Assembly (NCBI GenBank): GCA_036960305.1
Contig: JBALWA010000019.1
Coordinates: 1 to 64,000, forward strand
Direction of reading: 5' to 3'
DNA length: 64,000 bases
Source: JBALVT01 sp036960305
GTDB lineage: Bacteria; Pseudomonadota; Gammaproteobacteria; Pseudomonadales; Halieaceae
Shown: positions 8,283 through 17,349 of the stretch, piece after piece
How positions within the stretch are numbered: the first letter of the stretch is position 1
How the letters are laid out: every line of letters begins with the position of its first letter
The notes under the pieces: model-generated
What the model was told of the DNA's origin: nothing
Databases searched by the model: none
The model's input: the letters and a program-made list of their open reading frames with translations, nothing else
Program-made: the position numbers and the translations under genes

Positions 8283-9422
8283 TCAGCCCACAGCAGGCGG
8301 GATTAGCACAAAATTGCCAACGTGCTTTTTCTCTAAAAACTCTCGCTGTGCCTGCGCTATATCCTCAAGCGCAAAGGTTTTGGCGACCAAGGGACGAATT
8401 TCATCTCGCTCGACATAGGAAATCAGATTTGGGAAAACCGGTTCATCCCATGCCGTACAACCTATGAGCTTAAGATCCTTCAGATAAAACGTGCGCATGT
8501 CCAGCGTCACCAGCGGCCCACCAATAGCACCTGACGAGACGTACTTTCCGCCTCGCCTGAGCACTTCCAATAATTGTCCAAACGCATCTCCGGCTACATT
8601 ATCAAAGACCACGTCCATTGAATTCTCGCCCAGGGCTGCCACAACACTTTCGTACCTATCCAGCACTGCGTCAGCACCCAGCTCGGAAACCTGCACTTTC
8701 TTTTCAGAGCGCGCAATTGCCGTGACATTGGCCCCGCGTCGTTTGCATAATTGGATCACGGCGGAGCCGACACCCCCTGAAGCACCGGTGACCAATACTC
8801 GGTCGCCTGCTGCAACCCCAGCACGATGCACCATATTTTCAGCCGTACCGTAGGCACAGGGAAGTGTCGCCAGTTCAACATCGCTCCAGTCACTATCAAC
8901 CGGGAATACTTCATCCGCCGGGACTTTAACAAATTGTGCAAAAGCCCCATCAAAATCTGAGGCCATCCAGATATTCTCGAATGAGTCAAAGCCATCGGGG
9001 CGCATACAGGCGCGAACCAGAACACGCTTCCCGATTGAGGCCATATCGCCACCGTCTCCGACCTCTACGATACGACCGCAACAGTCGGTTCCCTGAATGA
9101 ACGGAAATGGGGTCGCGTCATTCCATCCACCATCGGGCTTGTCACTGGCATCACTGTGCTGTTCCGCTACGCCGTCTTCTGTACTGGTGGTCACGGTGGA
9201 CGAGTACCAGCCAACCCGTGTATTAATTTCAGTATTATTGACGCCGGCGGCAAGGACCTGAAGTAAAACCTCGGATGTACCTGCCCGGGGAACCGGAACC
9301 TGGCGGTAAGCCAACTTTTCGTAACCGCCATTCCCCGTGGTTACAACCGCCCACATGGTCCGATCGCAATTTACGATGTCAAATCTGTCCTGCGGCATAT
9401 CATCAACTTCTATTTCCAACAT
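8283..9422 (-). CDS. MDR-family zinc-less alcohol dehydrogenase / quinone-reductase-like
   Basis: A 379-residue medium-chain dehydrogenase/reductase. The GroES-like domain comes first (V-N-N-T-E-I-N, G-T-D-C-C-G-R-I-V-E-V-G), then a Rossmann fold with G-A-S-G-G-V-G-S-A near residue 215 and a C-terminal H-V-G-N-F-V-L. The structural four-cysteine zinc site of classical ADHs is not visible. The first ATG is used; the ATG nine codons in has a GAAG upstream and is an alternative. Such enzymes use NADPH to reduce enones or quinones. The stop is 15 bp from the next gene, suggesting co-transcription with the membrane protein and sulfatase. Confidence 0.85.
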   Translation of the reverse strand: MLEIEVDDMPQDRFDIVNCDRTMWAVVTTGNGGYEKLAYRQVPVPRAGTSEVLLQVLAAGVNNTEINTRVGWYSSTVTTSTEDGVAEQHSDASDKPDGGWNDATPFPFIQGTDCCGRIVEVGDGGDMASIGKRVLVRACMRPDGFDSFENIWMASDFDGAFAQFVKVPADEVFPVDSDWSDVELATLPCAYGTAENMVHRAGVAAGDRVLVTGASGGVGSAVIQLCKRRGANVTAIARSEKKVQVSELGADAVLDRYESVVAALGENSMDVVFDNVAGDAFGQLLEVLRRGGKYVSSGAIGGPLVTLDMRTFYLKDLKLIGCTAWDEPVFPNLISYVERDEIRPLVAKTFALEDIAQAQREFLEKKHVGNFVLIPPAVG

Positions 9423-9543
9423 TCAGAATATCAGTTAACCACTTAAGCTTGCCAAAAATCTACCATCCCGAACCTCTTGTTTACTGCTCCAGTTTTGAGT
9501 GAACTTGGCGTACTATGAAGCCTCTATTTTGGGAGAGTGACGC

Positions 9544-11304
9544 ATGAAGCCTCACATGATGCTAGTTGCCCTGTTAGTTTTGGCACCGACCAGCCACGGC
9601 GCCAGCGTGATTATCAAGAATTTGCAGGGTGACCCCCTGCCTCAGGTCATGGTCACCCGCACGCCATTGGTCGCACCACCGGCCGACCTTTCCGACGATG
9701 GCTACACACCTGACGGTGTAACTAATACCGCCGCCGCGGTGGTCACGCGCTTTAGCGACAGTAGCGGCGAAGTCAGCTTCGCCGAGCCCGAGGGTGCCGT
9801 GGGCTATCGAATCAGGGCACAGGGCTATGTCGACGCCCAGCTCGACGCCTTACCCGACGAATTGGTTTTGCAGGCAATGACAGAGCAGCAGCACATCGCT
9901 TCCTACCCGTCCAATGTGTGGTTATCACAACTGACGTTTGGTGGCGACGAGAAATTGAAAAAAACCTTTCTTCTCAACTGTGCCTTTTGTCACCAGCAGG
10001 CATCGCCCTTTATGCGCAACGAACGAACCCAGGAACAATGGGTCAGCGTGATAGAACGCATGAACACTTACGGTGCGCGTCTCCCCGACGACGACCACGC
10101 CCGGGTTGCCCATCTACTGCAGAAAGAATATCGAGAGCTCCGGGAAAACCCTGCACAAGTGCCCCAACCCAAGTCCTGGGAACCGCACCTGTCATCTATC
10201 GAGATGACCGAGTGGCCAATCGGTGATGGCTTTTCGCAGATGCACGATTTCCTGCTTCACCCCAACGGCTATATCTACATTGGCGACAACCTGTTTGACC
10301 GCCTCTATGAACTTGACCCAAAGACGGGCGAGTACACTGTGTACAAAGTTCCCCATGCCGAAGACGCCACCCTGGGCGGAATCATGGGCAATCGCTTCAA
10401 GGTTTTCCCCAAAATGTACAACTACCTGGGGGTGCATTCTTTTTCCTACTCGAAAAAAGACGGCAACATTTTCATTACCCCATCGATGCAACAGGCCTTG
10501 CTGGAGTTCGACGTCAAGACCAAACAGTTCATCTCCCACGAAATGCCCGGCGGCTACTATCCACACACCATTCGCACCGACGAGAAGGATCGAATCTGGT
10601 TCACCCTGGCCCTGTCTTCCCAGGTTGCAATGTTCGATCGCGAGAAACAATCCTTCACTCTCTACGACCTACCCGCGCGCGGGGTACTCGAATGGCTCAT
10701 CCTGAAAACGCTACCAGTGATGTTCAGCTTTGATCCCGAAAACCGGCCTACACCCTCGGCGGACAGGGAGTCCACCGGCCTGCCTATGCCCTACGGTATC
10801 GATATTGCCCCCGACGGCATGATCTGGGTGGCTCGCCTTTATGCCAACGATCTGGCCAGGATCGACCCGGATAGTGGTGAAATCGAAATGATCGACTTCC
10901 CCTATGAGGGCCCACGTCGTTTACGCATCGATGCTAATGGCAATCTATGGATCGTGGCTTTCCAGGATTCGCTGCTGGTGAAGTACGAACCCCGTAGCAA
11001 GCGTTTCAGCCACTACGAACTACCGGTGGTGAACGAAGTACCCTATGCCCTGAATGTGGATCGACAGCGCGGTGTTGTCTGGGTCAACGGCAACCAGTCC
11101 GATACCATTCTCAGCTTCGATATTGCTACAGAAAACTGGAAGGTTTACCCAATGCCTCGCCAACGTTTTTTCACCCGCGACATTGAGGTCTCCGAAGAAG
11201 ACGGCGCGGTCTATACCACGAACTCCCACTTTCCAACCTGGCAGTCCGAGGGCGGCATACCCACGCTGCTGCGAATAACGCCTGTCACTGAGCAGAAAAA
11301 CTAA
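9544..11304 (+). CDS. Exported protein: Ig-like domain, single heme c domain and Vgb-type beta-propeller
   Basis: A 586-residue periplasmic protein with a signal peptide (about residues 1-19). Residues 20-110 look like a small carboxypeptidase-regulatory/Ig-like beta domain. A heme c site C146-A-F-C149-H150 follows in a short helical cytochrome-like domain. Residues about 215-586 hold repeated segments such as P-N-G-Y-I-Y-I-G, D-E-K-D-R-I-W-F-T, P-D-G-M-I-W-V-A-R and A-N-G-N-L-W-I-V, the blades of a virginiamycin-B-lyase/SMP-30-like propeller. It is the first of three tightly spaced genes, the other two being quinoproteins, so the heme may pass electrons for them. An actual lyase activity is not implied. 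Confidence 0.75.
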   Translation: MKPHMMLVALLVLAPTSHGASVIIKNLQGDPLPQVMVTRTPLVAPPADLSDDGYTPDGVTNTAAAVVTRFSDSSGEVSFAEPEGAVGYRIRAQGYVDAQLDALPDELVLQAMTEQQHIASYPSNVWLSQLTFGGDEKLKKTFLLNCAFCHQQASPFMRNERTQEQWVSVIERMNTYGARLPDDDHARVAHLLQKEYRELRENPAQVPQPKSWEPHLSSIEMTEWPIGDGFSQMHDFLLHPNGYIYIGDNLFDRLYELDPKTGEYTVYKVPHAEDATLGGIMGNRFKVFPKMYNYLGVHSFSYSKKDGNIFITPSMQQALLEFDVKTKQFISHEMPGGYYPHTIRTDEKDRIWFTLALSSQVAMFDREKQSFTLYDLPARGVLEWLILKTLPVMFSFDPENRPTPSADRESTGLPMPYGIDIAPDGMIWVARLYANDLARIDPDSGEIEMIDFPYEGPRRLRIDANGNLWIVAFQDSLLVKYEPRSKRFSHYELPVVNEVPYALNVDRQRGVVWVNGNQSDTILSFDIATENWKVYPMPRQRFFTRDIEVSEEDGAVYTTNSHFPTWQSEGGIPTLLRITPVTEQKN

Positions 11305-11306
11305 TA

Positions 11307-13208
11307 GTGCTCAGAATATTGACAGTGGCGTTGCTGAGTTTCAGTGGCGCCGCCTGGACTTCAGACTGGCTCCACTACGGCGGTGACCAGGGCGGCCAGC
11401 ACTACTCCAGCCTGATCCAGATAAATCGTGACAATGTTGCCGACCTGGAAACCGCCTGGGTGTTTCGCAGTGGCGATGTAGAACGCTACGGCGCGGAGAT
11501 GGCAAAAACCTCCACCCAGAGCACGCCCATTGTGCTTCCGGACAGTGCGGGCGAGTCGCTGGTTTATTGCACGCCCTTTAATCGGGTGATCGCGCTGGAC
11601 CCAGGCAGCGGTGCGAAGCGCTGGGAATTTGACCCGGACATTGACCGCCGTGGTGACAGGCCCTTCCGCTGCCGCGGCGTCAGCTACTTTGAGGAGACTC
11701 GCGTAGCTGAGAACCAGGCCTGTCGCCACCGCCTTTTCCTCGGCACCCACGATCGCCAGCTGTGGGCCATTGATGCAATCGATGGCAAGCCCTGTGTTGA
11801 TTTCGGCAAGGACGGTGCCATACGGCTATATGGCGAAGAAGGCTATGTGCCGGGTGACGTCAGTAACTCCTCGGCACCGGTTGTAGCCAAAGGTATCGTG
11901 GTAGTCGGTTCAACCGTCATAGATTTTGCCCGTGCGAAAACGCCGCGGGGTACTGTCAGGGCCTTCAGCAGTCTCGATGGCAGTCCGCTGTGGCAATTCG
12001 ACCCCCTGCAGGGCAATCCGCAAAGCGGCAGCGCCAACGTCTGGGCACCTATGTCAGTGGACGAAAAACACGGCCTGCTGTACCTGCCCACTAGCGCAGC
12101 ATCACCAGACTATTACGGCGCAGAGCGGCCCGGCAATGGCCTCTATGCCAATAGTGTCGTCGCACTGGATCTTTACCGCGGAGAAGTACGCTGGCACTTT
12201 CAGCATGTGCGCCACGACTTGTGGGACTACGACACACCCGCCCAGCCGATCCTGTTCCAGTGGAACCGGGACGGTGAAAGCATTCCGGCGCTGGCTCAAC
12301 TCACCAAGCAGGGTTTTGTTTTCGTGTTTAATCGCCTTAACGGCGAACCTCTCTGGGAGATCACCGAACAGCCAGTGCCACCTTCCCAGATAACCGGCGA
12401 AAAAACTGCGCAGACGCAGCCCAAGCCAATCGCACCGCCAGCCCTGCTGGACCCGTTTCTCATGCCCGAGGATGCCTGGGGGCTTACCCCCTGGGACAGA
12501 GGGGATTGCCGAGATCAATTGAGTTCATTGCACAATCTGGGGCTGTTCACACCCATCAGCGAAGAGCTCACGATGATGTATCCAGGCAGCCTGGGTGGTC
12601 CTAACTGGGGCGGCGGTGCGCTAATGGGTGACAGCGGCATATTGCTTACCAATATCAACAATGTCGCCTTTACGGGTCGCCTGATTCCGACCCCTGAAAG
12701 CGTGGATGGCAAGGACCAGAAGCAGGACCATCCCGCTGCGGGACACCGTATGCGAGTCACCATGGCTGGCACACCCTACGATATCGAAATTGGCAGCCTG
12801 CAATCGCCGCTAGGCATCCCCTGTAACCCGCCTCCCTGGGGCAAATTGGTAGCCGTTGACCTGCTCCGCGGCACGATTGCGTGGGAGAGGGCCCTGGGCT
12901 CCGTACATAGCATGGGACCGGTCACCGCGCCCTTTCATATCGAGTGGGGCACGCCGAACCTCGGTGGTGGTATCGGCACAGCCGGAGGCCTGTTCTTTAT
13001 CGGCTCTACCATGGATAAGCAAATTCGCGCCTTTGACAGCAGTACTGGCGACACGCTATGGCAGTCGACATTGGCAATGGATGCCACCGCCACACCCATG
13101 ACCTACCAATACCAGGGACGCCAGTACGTGGTTATTAATGCCGGCGGACATCATATGTTTCAACGTGGCACCGGCGACTACTTGTACGCTTTTGCGCTGC
13201 CCAAATAG
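11307..13208 (+). CDS. Soluble periplasmic PQQ-dependent dehydrogenase, glucose/quinate-type propeller
   Basis: A 633-residue quinoprotein that starts at GTG, two bases after the previous stop, with a signal peptide of about 18 residues. The mature protein opens with D-W-L-H-Y-G-G-D and contains PQQ-propeller blades such as V-A-D-L-E-T-A-W-V-F and H-D-R-Q-L-W-A-I-D-A-I-D-G-K. It resembles the catalytic part of membrane glucose/quinate dehydrogenases (their H-D-x-W-D-Y-D segment is present as H-D-L-W-D-Y-D) but lacks their five N-terminal membrane helices. It should oxidise an alcohol or sugar in the periplasm with PQQ and a metal; PQQ synthesis genes are not in this window. Confidence 0.85.
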   Translation: MLRILTVALLSFSGAAWTSDWLHYGGDQGGQHYSSLIQINRDNVADLETAWVFRSGDVERYGAEMAKTSTQSTPIVLPDSAGESLVYCTPFNRVIALDPGSGAKRWEFDPDIDRRGDRPFRCRGVSYFEETRVAENQACRHRLFLGTHDRQLWAIDAIDGKPCVDFGKDGAIRLYGEEGYVPGDVSNSSAPVVAKGIVVVGSTVIDFARAKTPRGTVRAFSSLDGSPLWQFDPLQGNPQSGSANVWAPMSVDEKHGLLYLPTSAASPDYYGAERPGNGLYANSVVALDLYRGEVRWHFQHVRHDLWDYDTPAQPILFQWNRDGESIPALAQLTKQGFVFVFNRLNGEPLWEITEQPVPPSQITGEKTAQTQPKPIAPPALLDPFLMPEDAWGLTPWDRGDCRDQLSSLHNLGLFTPISEELTMMYPGSLGGPNWGGGALMGDSGILLTNINNVAFTGRLIPTPESVDGKDQKQDHPAAGHRMRVTMAGTPYDIEIGSLQSPLGIPCNPPPWGKLVAVDLLRGTIAWERALGSVHSMGPVTAPFHIEWGTPNLGGGIGTAGGLFFIGSTMDKQIRAFDSSTGDTLWQSTLAMDATATPMTYQYQGRQYVVINAGGHHMFQRGTGDYLYAFALPK

Positions 13209-13211
13209 AGA

Positions 13212-15227
13212 ATGGTCGCATCCATGAAAAAGCTGTTACTCGCTACCACCGTCTTGCTCTCAGGCCTACTACTGGCGGGCGCTGTTAGTCTGCTGCTTAT
13301 GGAGAGTCCGGGGAAAACACTGGAGAGCCTGGCCCTGCGTCACGCTGACAAGTTACCCCTGGCCTATATTGGTGAAGTGCTTTTCGACCGCCACTGCGCC
13401 AGTTGCCACGACAATCCGGCCACGCACTCCCCCACTCGCGAGGCCTTAACCGGGTTCTCCAAAGAAACAATCATGGTGGCGCTGGAGTTCGGCAAGATGC
13501 AGCTCATGGCAAATCATTTAAGCAGGCAGGAAAAAGGCTTGATTGCCATCTACCTGGCAGGGCAGGCACCCGCACCGGAGTGGATTGCAGACCATAGCTG
13601 CAGCGACGAAGCAAAGGACAGCACCACACCCTACATTGGAAATTGGGGAATGGGCGGCCACAACCAGCGTCATATGCCGAACCAGCTAGCCGGCATAAAC
13701 AAGGACAATGTTGCCAGCCTGGAGCTCGCCTGGAGCCTGGCTTTCCCTCAGGTCAGTGACATGCGTTCACAACCTGCGATAGTAGGCGATACGCTTTTTT
13801 TTGGAGACAAGACCGGCAAGCTCTACGCCATCGACAGACACACGGGCTGCATTCGACAACATGTTGAATTACTCAGTGGAATCCGCTCCGCCATCACCGT
13901 AGTTCCTCGTCCCGGTCTCAGCTCTGTGCTGGTATTTGCAGACTCCCTGGCAACGGTTTACGCGCTCGACGCCGGTAGCCTGGAAACGCTCTGGCAAGCT
14001 CCTACTCAACTGTTTGATACCTCTGTAATCACCGGATCCATCAGCTATTACGAGAACCAGCTGTTCGTCCCGATATCATCCTATGAAGTCGCGGTCACTG
14101 GCAGTCCAGGTTATATCTGTTGCAAATCTCACGGTGGAGTTATTGCCCTGGATGCTGCCGACGGCGAGCGCCTGTGGACCTGGCACGCCACTGAAGAGGC
14201 CTCCCTCCAGGGCAAGAACAGTGCCGGCGACCCCCGGTATGGGCCAAGCGGTGTCAGCGTATGGAGCACGCCAACCATTGATCCAAAGCGGCGCCGTATC
14301 TACATCGGCACGGGTGAAAACCTGTCGCACCCGGACACTGATACTTCCGACGCCGTGATTGCCCTGGATATGGACAACGGCGAATTGGTCTGGCAGTTTC
14401 AGGCCACCCAGGCAGACGTTTGGAACGCCGCCTGTCTCAACGGCGGTGCCAACTGCCCGACGGACCCAGGTGGGGATTTTGATTTCGGGGCATCGGTCAT
14501 TCTCGCACAATTGCCCAATGGCGAAGATCTGTTGCTGGCGGGGCAAAAGTCCGGCGACGTGTACGCACTCGATCCAAGCACCACCGGTCGCGATGGCAAA
14601 GTGCTGTGGCATACCCGCGTCAGCAATGCCGGCATTGGTCCAGACTTGCATCGCACCACTACCAACGGCGGGGTGCACTGGGGTATGTCGGTATCGGGAC
14701 AACAGCTGCTGGTCGCCGCGGCTGACCCTGAACGCGACCGGCCAGGCTACACGCCGCAGCCCGGGCTGCAAGCACTCAACCTGGCCGATGGTAGCCAACT
14801 CTGGCACCAACCGGTTGAGCGCGGATGCCACATAGCAGAGGAAAACAAACCGCTTGTGGGCCTACAAAACATGAACTCAAGCAAAAAAATCGACCTTCAG
14901 ACCCAGTATGCCTGTTCTTTCTACTACGGCCTCTCCGCAGCGGTCACCAGTACCGACGAACTGGTCTTCAGTGGTGGCCTTGATGGCAGGGTTCGTGCCT
15001 ACGATATCGCTAGCGGTAATGTGCTCTGGCAGACCGATACTGCCCGGGCTTTTACAGCGAGCAATGGTATCGAGGGTCACGGCGGTGCCATTGATGTCAG
15101 TGGACAGGTGCTCGCCGACGGTTGGCTCTATGTGCAGTCGGGCTACTCGATGTTCGGGCAATTGCCGGGCAATATGTTGCTGGCTTTCAAGGTATCCAGT
15201 GATGGTCTGGAAGACAGCCTCAACTAG
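13212..15227 (+). CDS. Quinohemoprotein dehydrogenase, polyvinyl-alcohol-dehydrogenase-like
   Basis: A 671-residue protein whose start lies three bases after the previous stop; an in-frame ATG at 13224 gives a cleaner signal sequence (M-K-K-L-L-L) and may be the real start. A hydrophobic signal or anchor is followed by a heme c site C62-A-S-C65-H66 and a small cytochrome domain, then a PQQ propeller with W-G-M-G-G-H-N-Q-R-H, G-K-L-Y-A-I-D and G-R-V-R-A-Y-D-I-A-S. Heme first, propeller second is the layout of polyvinyl alcohol dehydrogenase (EC 1.1.2.6). Its substrate is probably a secondary alcohol or polyol, not necessarily PVA. It closes the operon. Confidence 0.85.
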   Translation: MVASMKKLLLATTVLLSGLLLAGAVSLLLMESPGKTLESLALRHADKLPLAYIGEVLFDRHCASCHDNPATHSPTREALTGFSKETIMVALEFGKMQLMANHLSRQEKGLIAIYLAGQAPAPEWIADHSCSDEAKDSTTPYIGNWGMGGHNQRHMPNQLAGINKDNVASLELAWSLAFPQVSDMRSQPAIVGDTLFFGDKTGKLYAIDRHTGCIRQHVELLSGIRSAITVVPRPGLSSVLVFADSLATVYALDAGSLETLWQAPTQLFDTSVITGSISYYENQLFVPISSYEVAVTGSPGYICCKSHGGVIALDAADGERLWTWHATEEASLQGKNSAGDPRYGPSGVSVWSTPTIDPKRRRIYIGTGENLSHPDTDTSDAVIALDMDNGELVWQFQATQADVWNAACLNGGANCPTDPGGDFDFGASVILAQLPNGEDLLLAGQKSGDVYALDPSTTGRDGKVLWHTRVSNAGIGPDLHRTTTNGGVHWGMSVSGQQLLVAAADPERDRPGYTPQPGLQALNLADGSQLWHQPVERGCHIAEENKPLVGLQNMNSSKKIDLQTQYACSFYYGLSAAVTSTDELVFSGGLDGRVRAYDIASGNVLWQTDTARAFTASNGIEGHGGAIDVSGQVLADGWLYVQSGYSMFGQLPGNMLLAFKVSSDGLEDSLN

Positions 15228-15243
15228 ACGTTGAAAAACGTCT
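15226..15243 (+). terminator. Hairpin at the end of the quinoprotein operon
   Basis: A perfect 7-bp stem, AGACGTT and AACGTCT, with a stable GAAA loop overlaps the stop codon of the last operon gene. The sequence after it (CTATCTGCT) is only weakly T-rich, so termination efficiency is uncertain. Confidence 0.45.
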
Positions 15244-15416
15244 CTATCTGCTAATTGGCATTTAGAGATGAAATATTTGGAAAGCTCTCCCAATTTTCAA
15301 ATTCGCCTGTAATTACAGCACTTTTAGCTATCTGCCAATTTATTAATAACTAGTAGATAAAGAGAGCAGAGCGCTAAGTACTAACTTTTTCAAAATTAGT
15401 ACTTAGATCAATACCT

Positions 15417-15594
15417 ATGAAAATCCCAGAATCACCCCCGGTCCTTCATGAGAAGCTGCAAACCATAACAGAAATCGAAGATTCTGAAATATTGACTAAC
15501 TGGTTGAGCCTGATAATCAATCCGAATATCAAACCATGTGACCCCAAGGGACGGTACCTACATTGGGAAAAATTAAAACATCTGGTTCCATAAG
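15417..15594 (+). pseudogene. N-terminal remnant of a Fic-family protein
   Basis: From 15424 to the TAA at 15592-15594 the frame reads about 56 residues beginning I-P-E-S-P-P and ending G-R-Y-L-H-W-E-K-L-K-H-L-V-P. The R-Y-L-H-W-D/E-x-L-R/K pattern is what I recall from the N-terminal region of one common Fic-family group. The only ATG (15417) is out of frame by one base in a run of five A, and no Fic core follows, so this is a decayed fragment. The family call is from memory of a short motif and is tentative. Confidence 0.4.
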
Positions 15595-15600
15595 GTCTGA

Positions 15601-15753
15601 CGACGTACACTCTCCGTTGAGAAAATAGCCTACAAATTGGGATACAACAATCCTGGTGATTTTACCCGCGCTTTCAGGCGCTGGACGGGGGATACTCCTA
15701 CAGGATTCAAGAACGTTGTCGATATGCGCCGACAGGCCGCCTACCAGGCTTAA
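15601..15753 (+). pseudogene. C-terminal remnant of an AraC/XylS-family regulator
   Basis: After a TGA at 15598, 50 codons run to TAA at 15751. They encode L-S-V-E-K-I-A-Y-K-L-G-Y followed by N-N-P-G-D-F-T-R-A-F-R-R-W-T-G and T-P-T-G-F, the second helix-turn-helix and C-terminal signature of AraC-family activators. The sensor domain and first HTH are missing, and no start codon is apparent. It sits right after the Fic-like fragment, so the interval 15.4-15.8 kb is a gene graveyard. Confidence 0.75.
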
Positions 15754-15823
15754 TAGGCCAGTAAATCAATGATTAAAGTGAGCCCCCACACCAGCGCCTG
15801 GTCTTCCGGTCCCTGAGGGGCCC

Positions 15824-16762
15824 CTAAAATACGAAGGCCATCCAGGTAGACACCCACTGCAGTACCTTGGCCAGCACATTGATCGGGTTGCCCTCATCTG
15901 TGAACACGGTAACCGACGCCAGCTTGCCCGGTTGCCGCAACTCCTGGGGGGCATCATCCGGAAAGCTTATCTTTACCGGGTAGACGTTCTGGGCATTGGA
16001 CACTGCTTGTGCCGGTGAGTTGGCAGCCTCGATGGTGATCTGGCCCTGGATAACGCCCTCCAATTCGCGCTCGACTTGCGCCGAGAATATCTCTCCCGGT
16101 GCTGCATTAAAGGTCACGGTCACGGGCTTGCCTGGTTCGATCAGCGGCAGGCCGTTCTGCTTGAAAATCGCAGTGATCCAGATATTAGAAGTGTCTATAA
16201 AGGACATGGTGGCAGTCAGCGAGCTGACCCGCTGCCCGGGGCGCAGGGCGGTAATGGCAATCAGGCCGTCGGCCGGCGCGGTGACCACCGTGTTGCCCAG
16301 GTTGTAGCGTGCCGTTTCCAGTTGCGCCTTGGCCTGGTCAAACTGCGCCTGCTTTTTGTCTACCGAAATGCGAGAAGCTGCCCCTTTTTCGACCAGGGTT
16401 TTGGCGTCGTTCAGTTCGATCTCAGCCAGCCGGGTTGTTGCCTCCCAGTTATCCACGGCGTACTGAAAGGGCCGTGGATCGATGCTGAACAGCTTTTGCC
16501 CCGCTTTGACCGGCTGTGATTCATCGACGAAGACTTCCTCTACGTCACCTGAAACCAGCGGGTAGATCTGCTGTGTATAGGCCGCCACCACCCCTTTAAC
16601 CGAGGCCGGTGTGTAGTACTGTAGAGCGCCCACAACTACCAGGGCAATAGCGAGGGCAATGGTATAGACGGTGATTTTCCAGCCACGACTCCAGGGTAGC
16701 CACTCAAACTTAAAGAAGATGAGCCAGACAATAGCGAAAAATACACCGAGGACGATCAACAT
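15824..16762 (-). CDS. HlyD-family membrane fusion protein (EmrA/AaeA/YibH-like)
   Basis: A 312-residue periplasmic adaptor anchored by N-terminal hydrophobic segments (about residues 1-17 and 29-50). The biotinyl-lipoyl-like halves are visible: Q-I-Y-P-L-V-S-G-D-V-E-E-V-F-V with A-G-Q-K-L-F-S-I-D-P, a short coiled coil, then V-V-T-A-P-A-D-G-L-I and R-P-G-Q-R-V. Adaptors of this class link an inner-membrane pump to an outer-membrane channel. No pump, DUF3302 partner or TolC-like protein is adjacent, so it is an orphan here. It could work with a pump encoded elsewhere. Confidence 0.85.
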   Translation of the reverse strand: MLIVLGVFFAIVWLIFFKFEWLPWSRGWKITVYTIALAIALVVVGALQYYTPASVKGVVAAYTQQIYPLVSGDVEEVFVDESQPVKAGQKLFSIDPRPFQYAVDNWEATTRLAEIELNDAKTLVEKGAASRISVDKKQAQFDQAKAQLETARYNLGNTVVTAPADGLIAITALRPGQRVSSLTATMSFIDTSNIWITAIFKQNGLPLIEPGKPVTVTFNAAPGEIFSAQVERELEGVIQGQITIEAANSPAQAVSNAQNVYPVKISFPDDAPQELRQPGKLASVTVFTDEGNPINVLAKVLQWVSTWMAFVF

Positions 16763-16975
16763 TATATTTTCTCCAGGAGTTTAGTGGCGATCAGGGGTTC
16801 CAGCCTTAGTACAGGGGTAGCTTCTGGTAGTTAAGTTATTAGTATGCCATCTGTGTTGCTTCCGGCTGCAAGCGCGCTTGACGCGTACTCCTAAGTGTAG
16901 CGAAGACCCACCACAAAAACCTGCAACAGCAGGGCTACATAGCTAAGAAACTTTTTCGCATTGCCCTTCCTTGTT

Positions 16976-17338
16976 CTACTCATAGACTTCCTCCTCAAAC
17001 TCCACATCCACATTTGCACCCGACTCTACCTCCTCCACAATATAAATAACCGTGGTTCCCTGGTAAGCGGGCCGATACCAAATGTTGCCACAATAATAGT
17101 AAGTGACGCCCGCCCGCAATCGCGTGACAGAGCAACCGTAGGGCAGTGAGGTAAGCCGCAACCCCCGGTAAACACGCCTGCGTGTACGTCTTCGGACACG
17201 CCTTCTCGTACGTCGGCGAGAGCCCGAGACACTACTTGGACTTGCCCGCCTTCCGCGCCTCGCCGACGCTGTGGACGGAAAGCCAATTGCTCCGATCATT
17301 GCGGCAAGAAGTGCTTTTACTAACTGTCGTCGTTGCAT
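16976..17338 (-). CDS. Small exported DUF6515-like protein with an Arg-rich linker
   Basis: A 120-residue protein with a signal peptide (cleavage near A-S-A, residue 26), then a very basic stretch of about 30 residues rich in R-R-R-T-R-R-R, and a C-terminal part with L-P-Y-G-C, A-G-V-T-Y-Y-Y-C-G-N-I-W-Y-R-P and an acidic tail. The Y-Y-Y-C-x-x-x-W-Y-R-P pattern is typical of DUF6515-type cell-envelope proteins. The two cysteines could form a disulfide. It follows the DUF2092 gene by 11 bp and is likely in its transcript. Function unknown. Confidence 0.65.
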   Translation of the reverse strand: MQRRQLVKALLAAMIGAIGFPSTASARRGRRASPSSVSGSRRRTRRRVRRRTRRRVYRGLRLTSLPYGCSVTRLRAGVTYYYCGNIWYRPAYQGTTVIYIVEEVESGANVDVEFEEEVYE

Positions 17339-17349
17339 ATCGCCACTCC

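Noticed and set aside
9544..11304. Antibiotic-inactivating virginiamycin B lyase
   Set aside because: The propeller resemblance is general, the protein is exported and carries heme c, and its operon partners are dehydrogenases, so resistance is not a reasonable call.
14076..14831. 251-codon open frame on the strand opposite the PVADH-like gene
   Set aside because: It runs antisense to well-supported propeller coding sequence, has no ribosome site and shows no recognisable protein pattern; GC-rich codon use opens such shadow frames.
15824..16762. Complete multidrug efflux system
   Set aside because: Only the HlyD-type adaptor is present; no pump or outer-membrane channel gene is adjacent.
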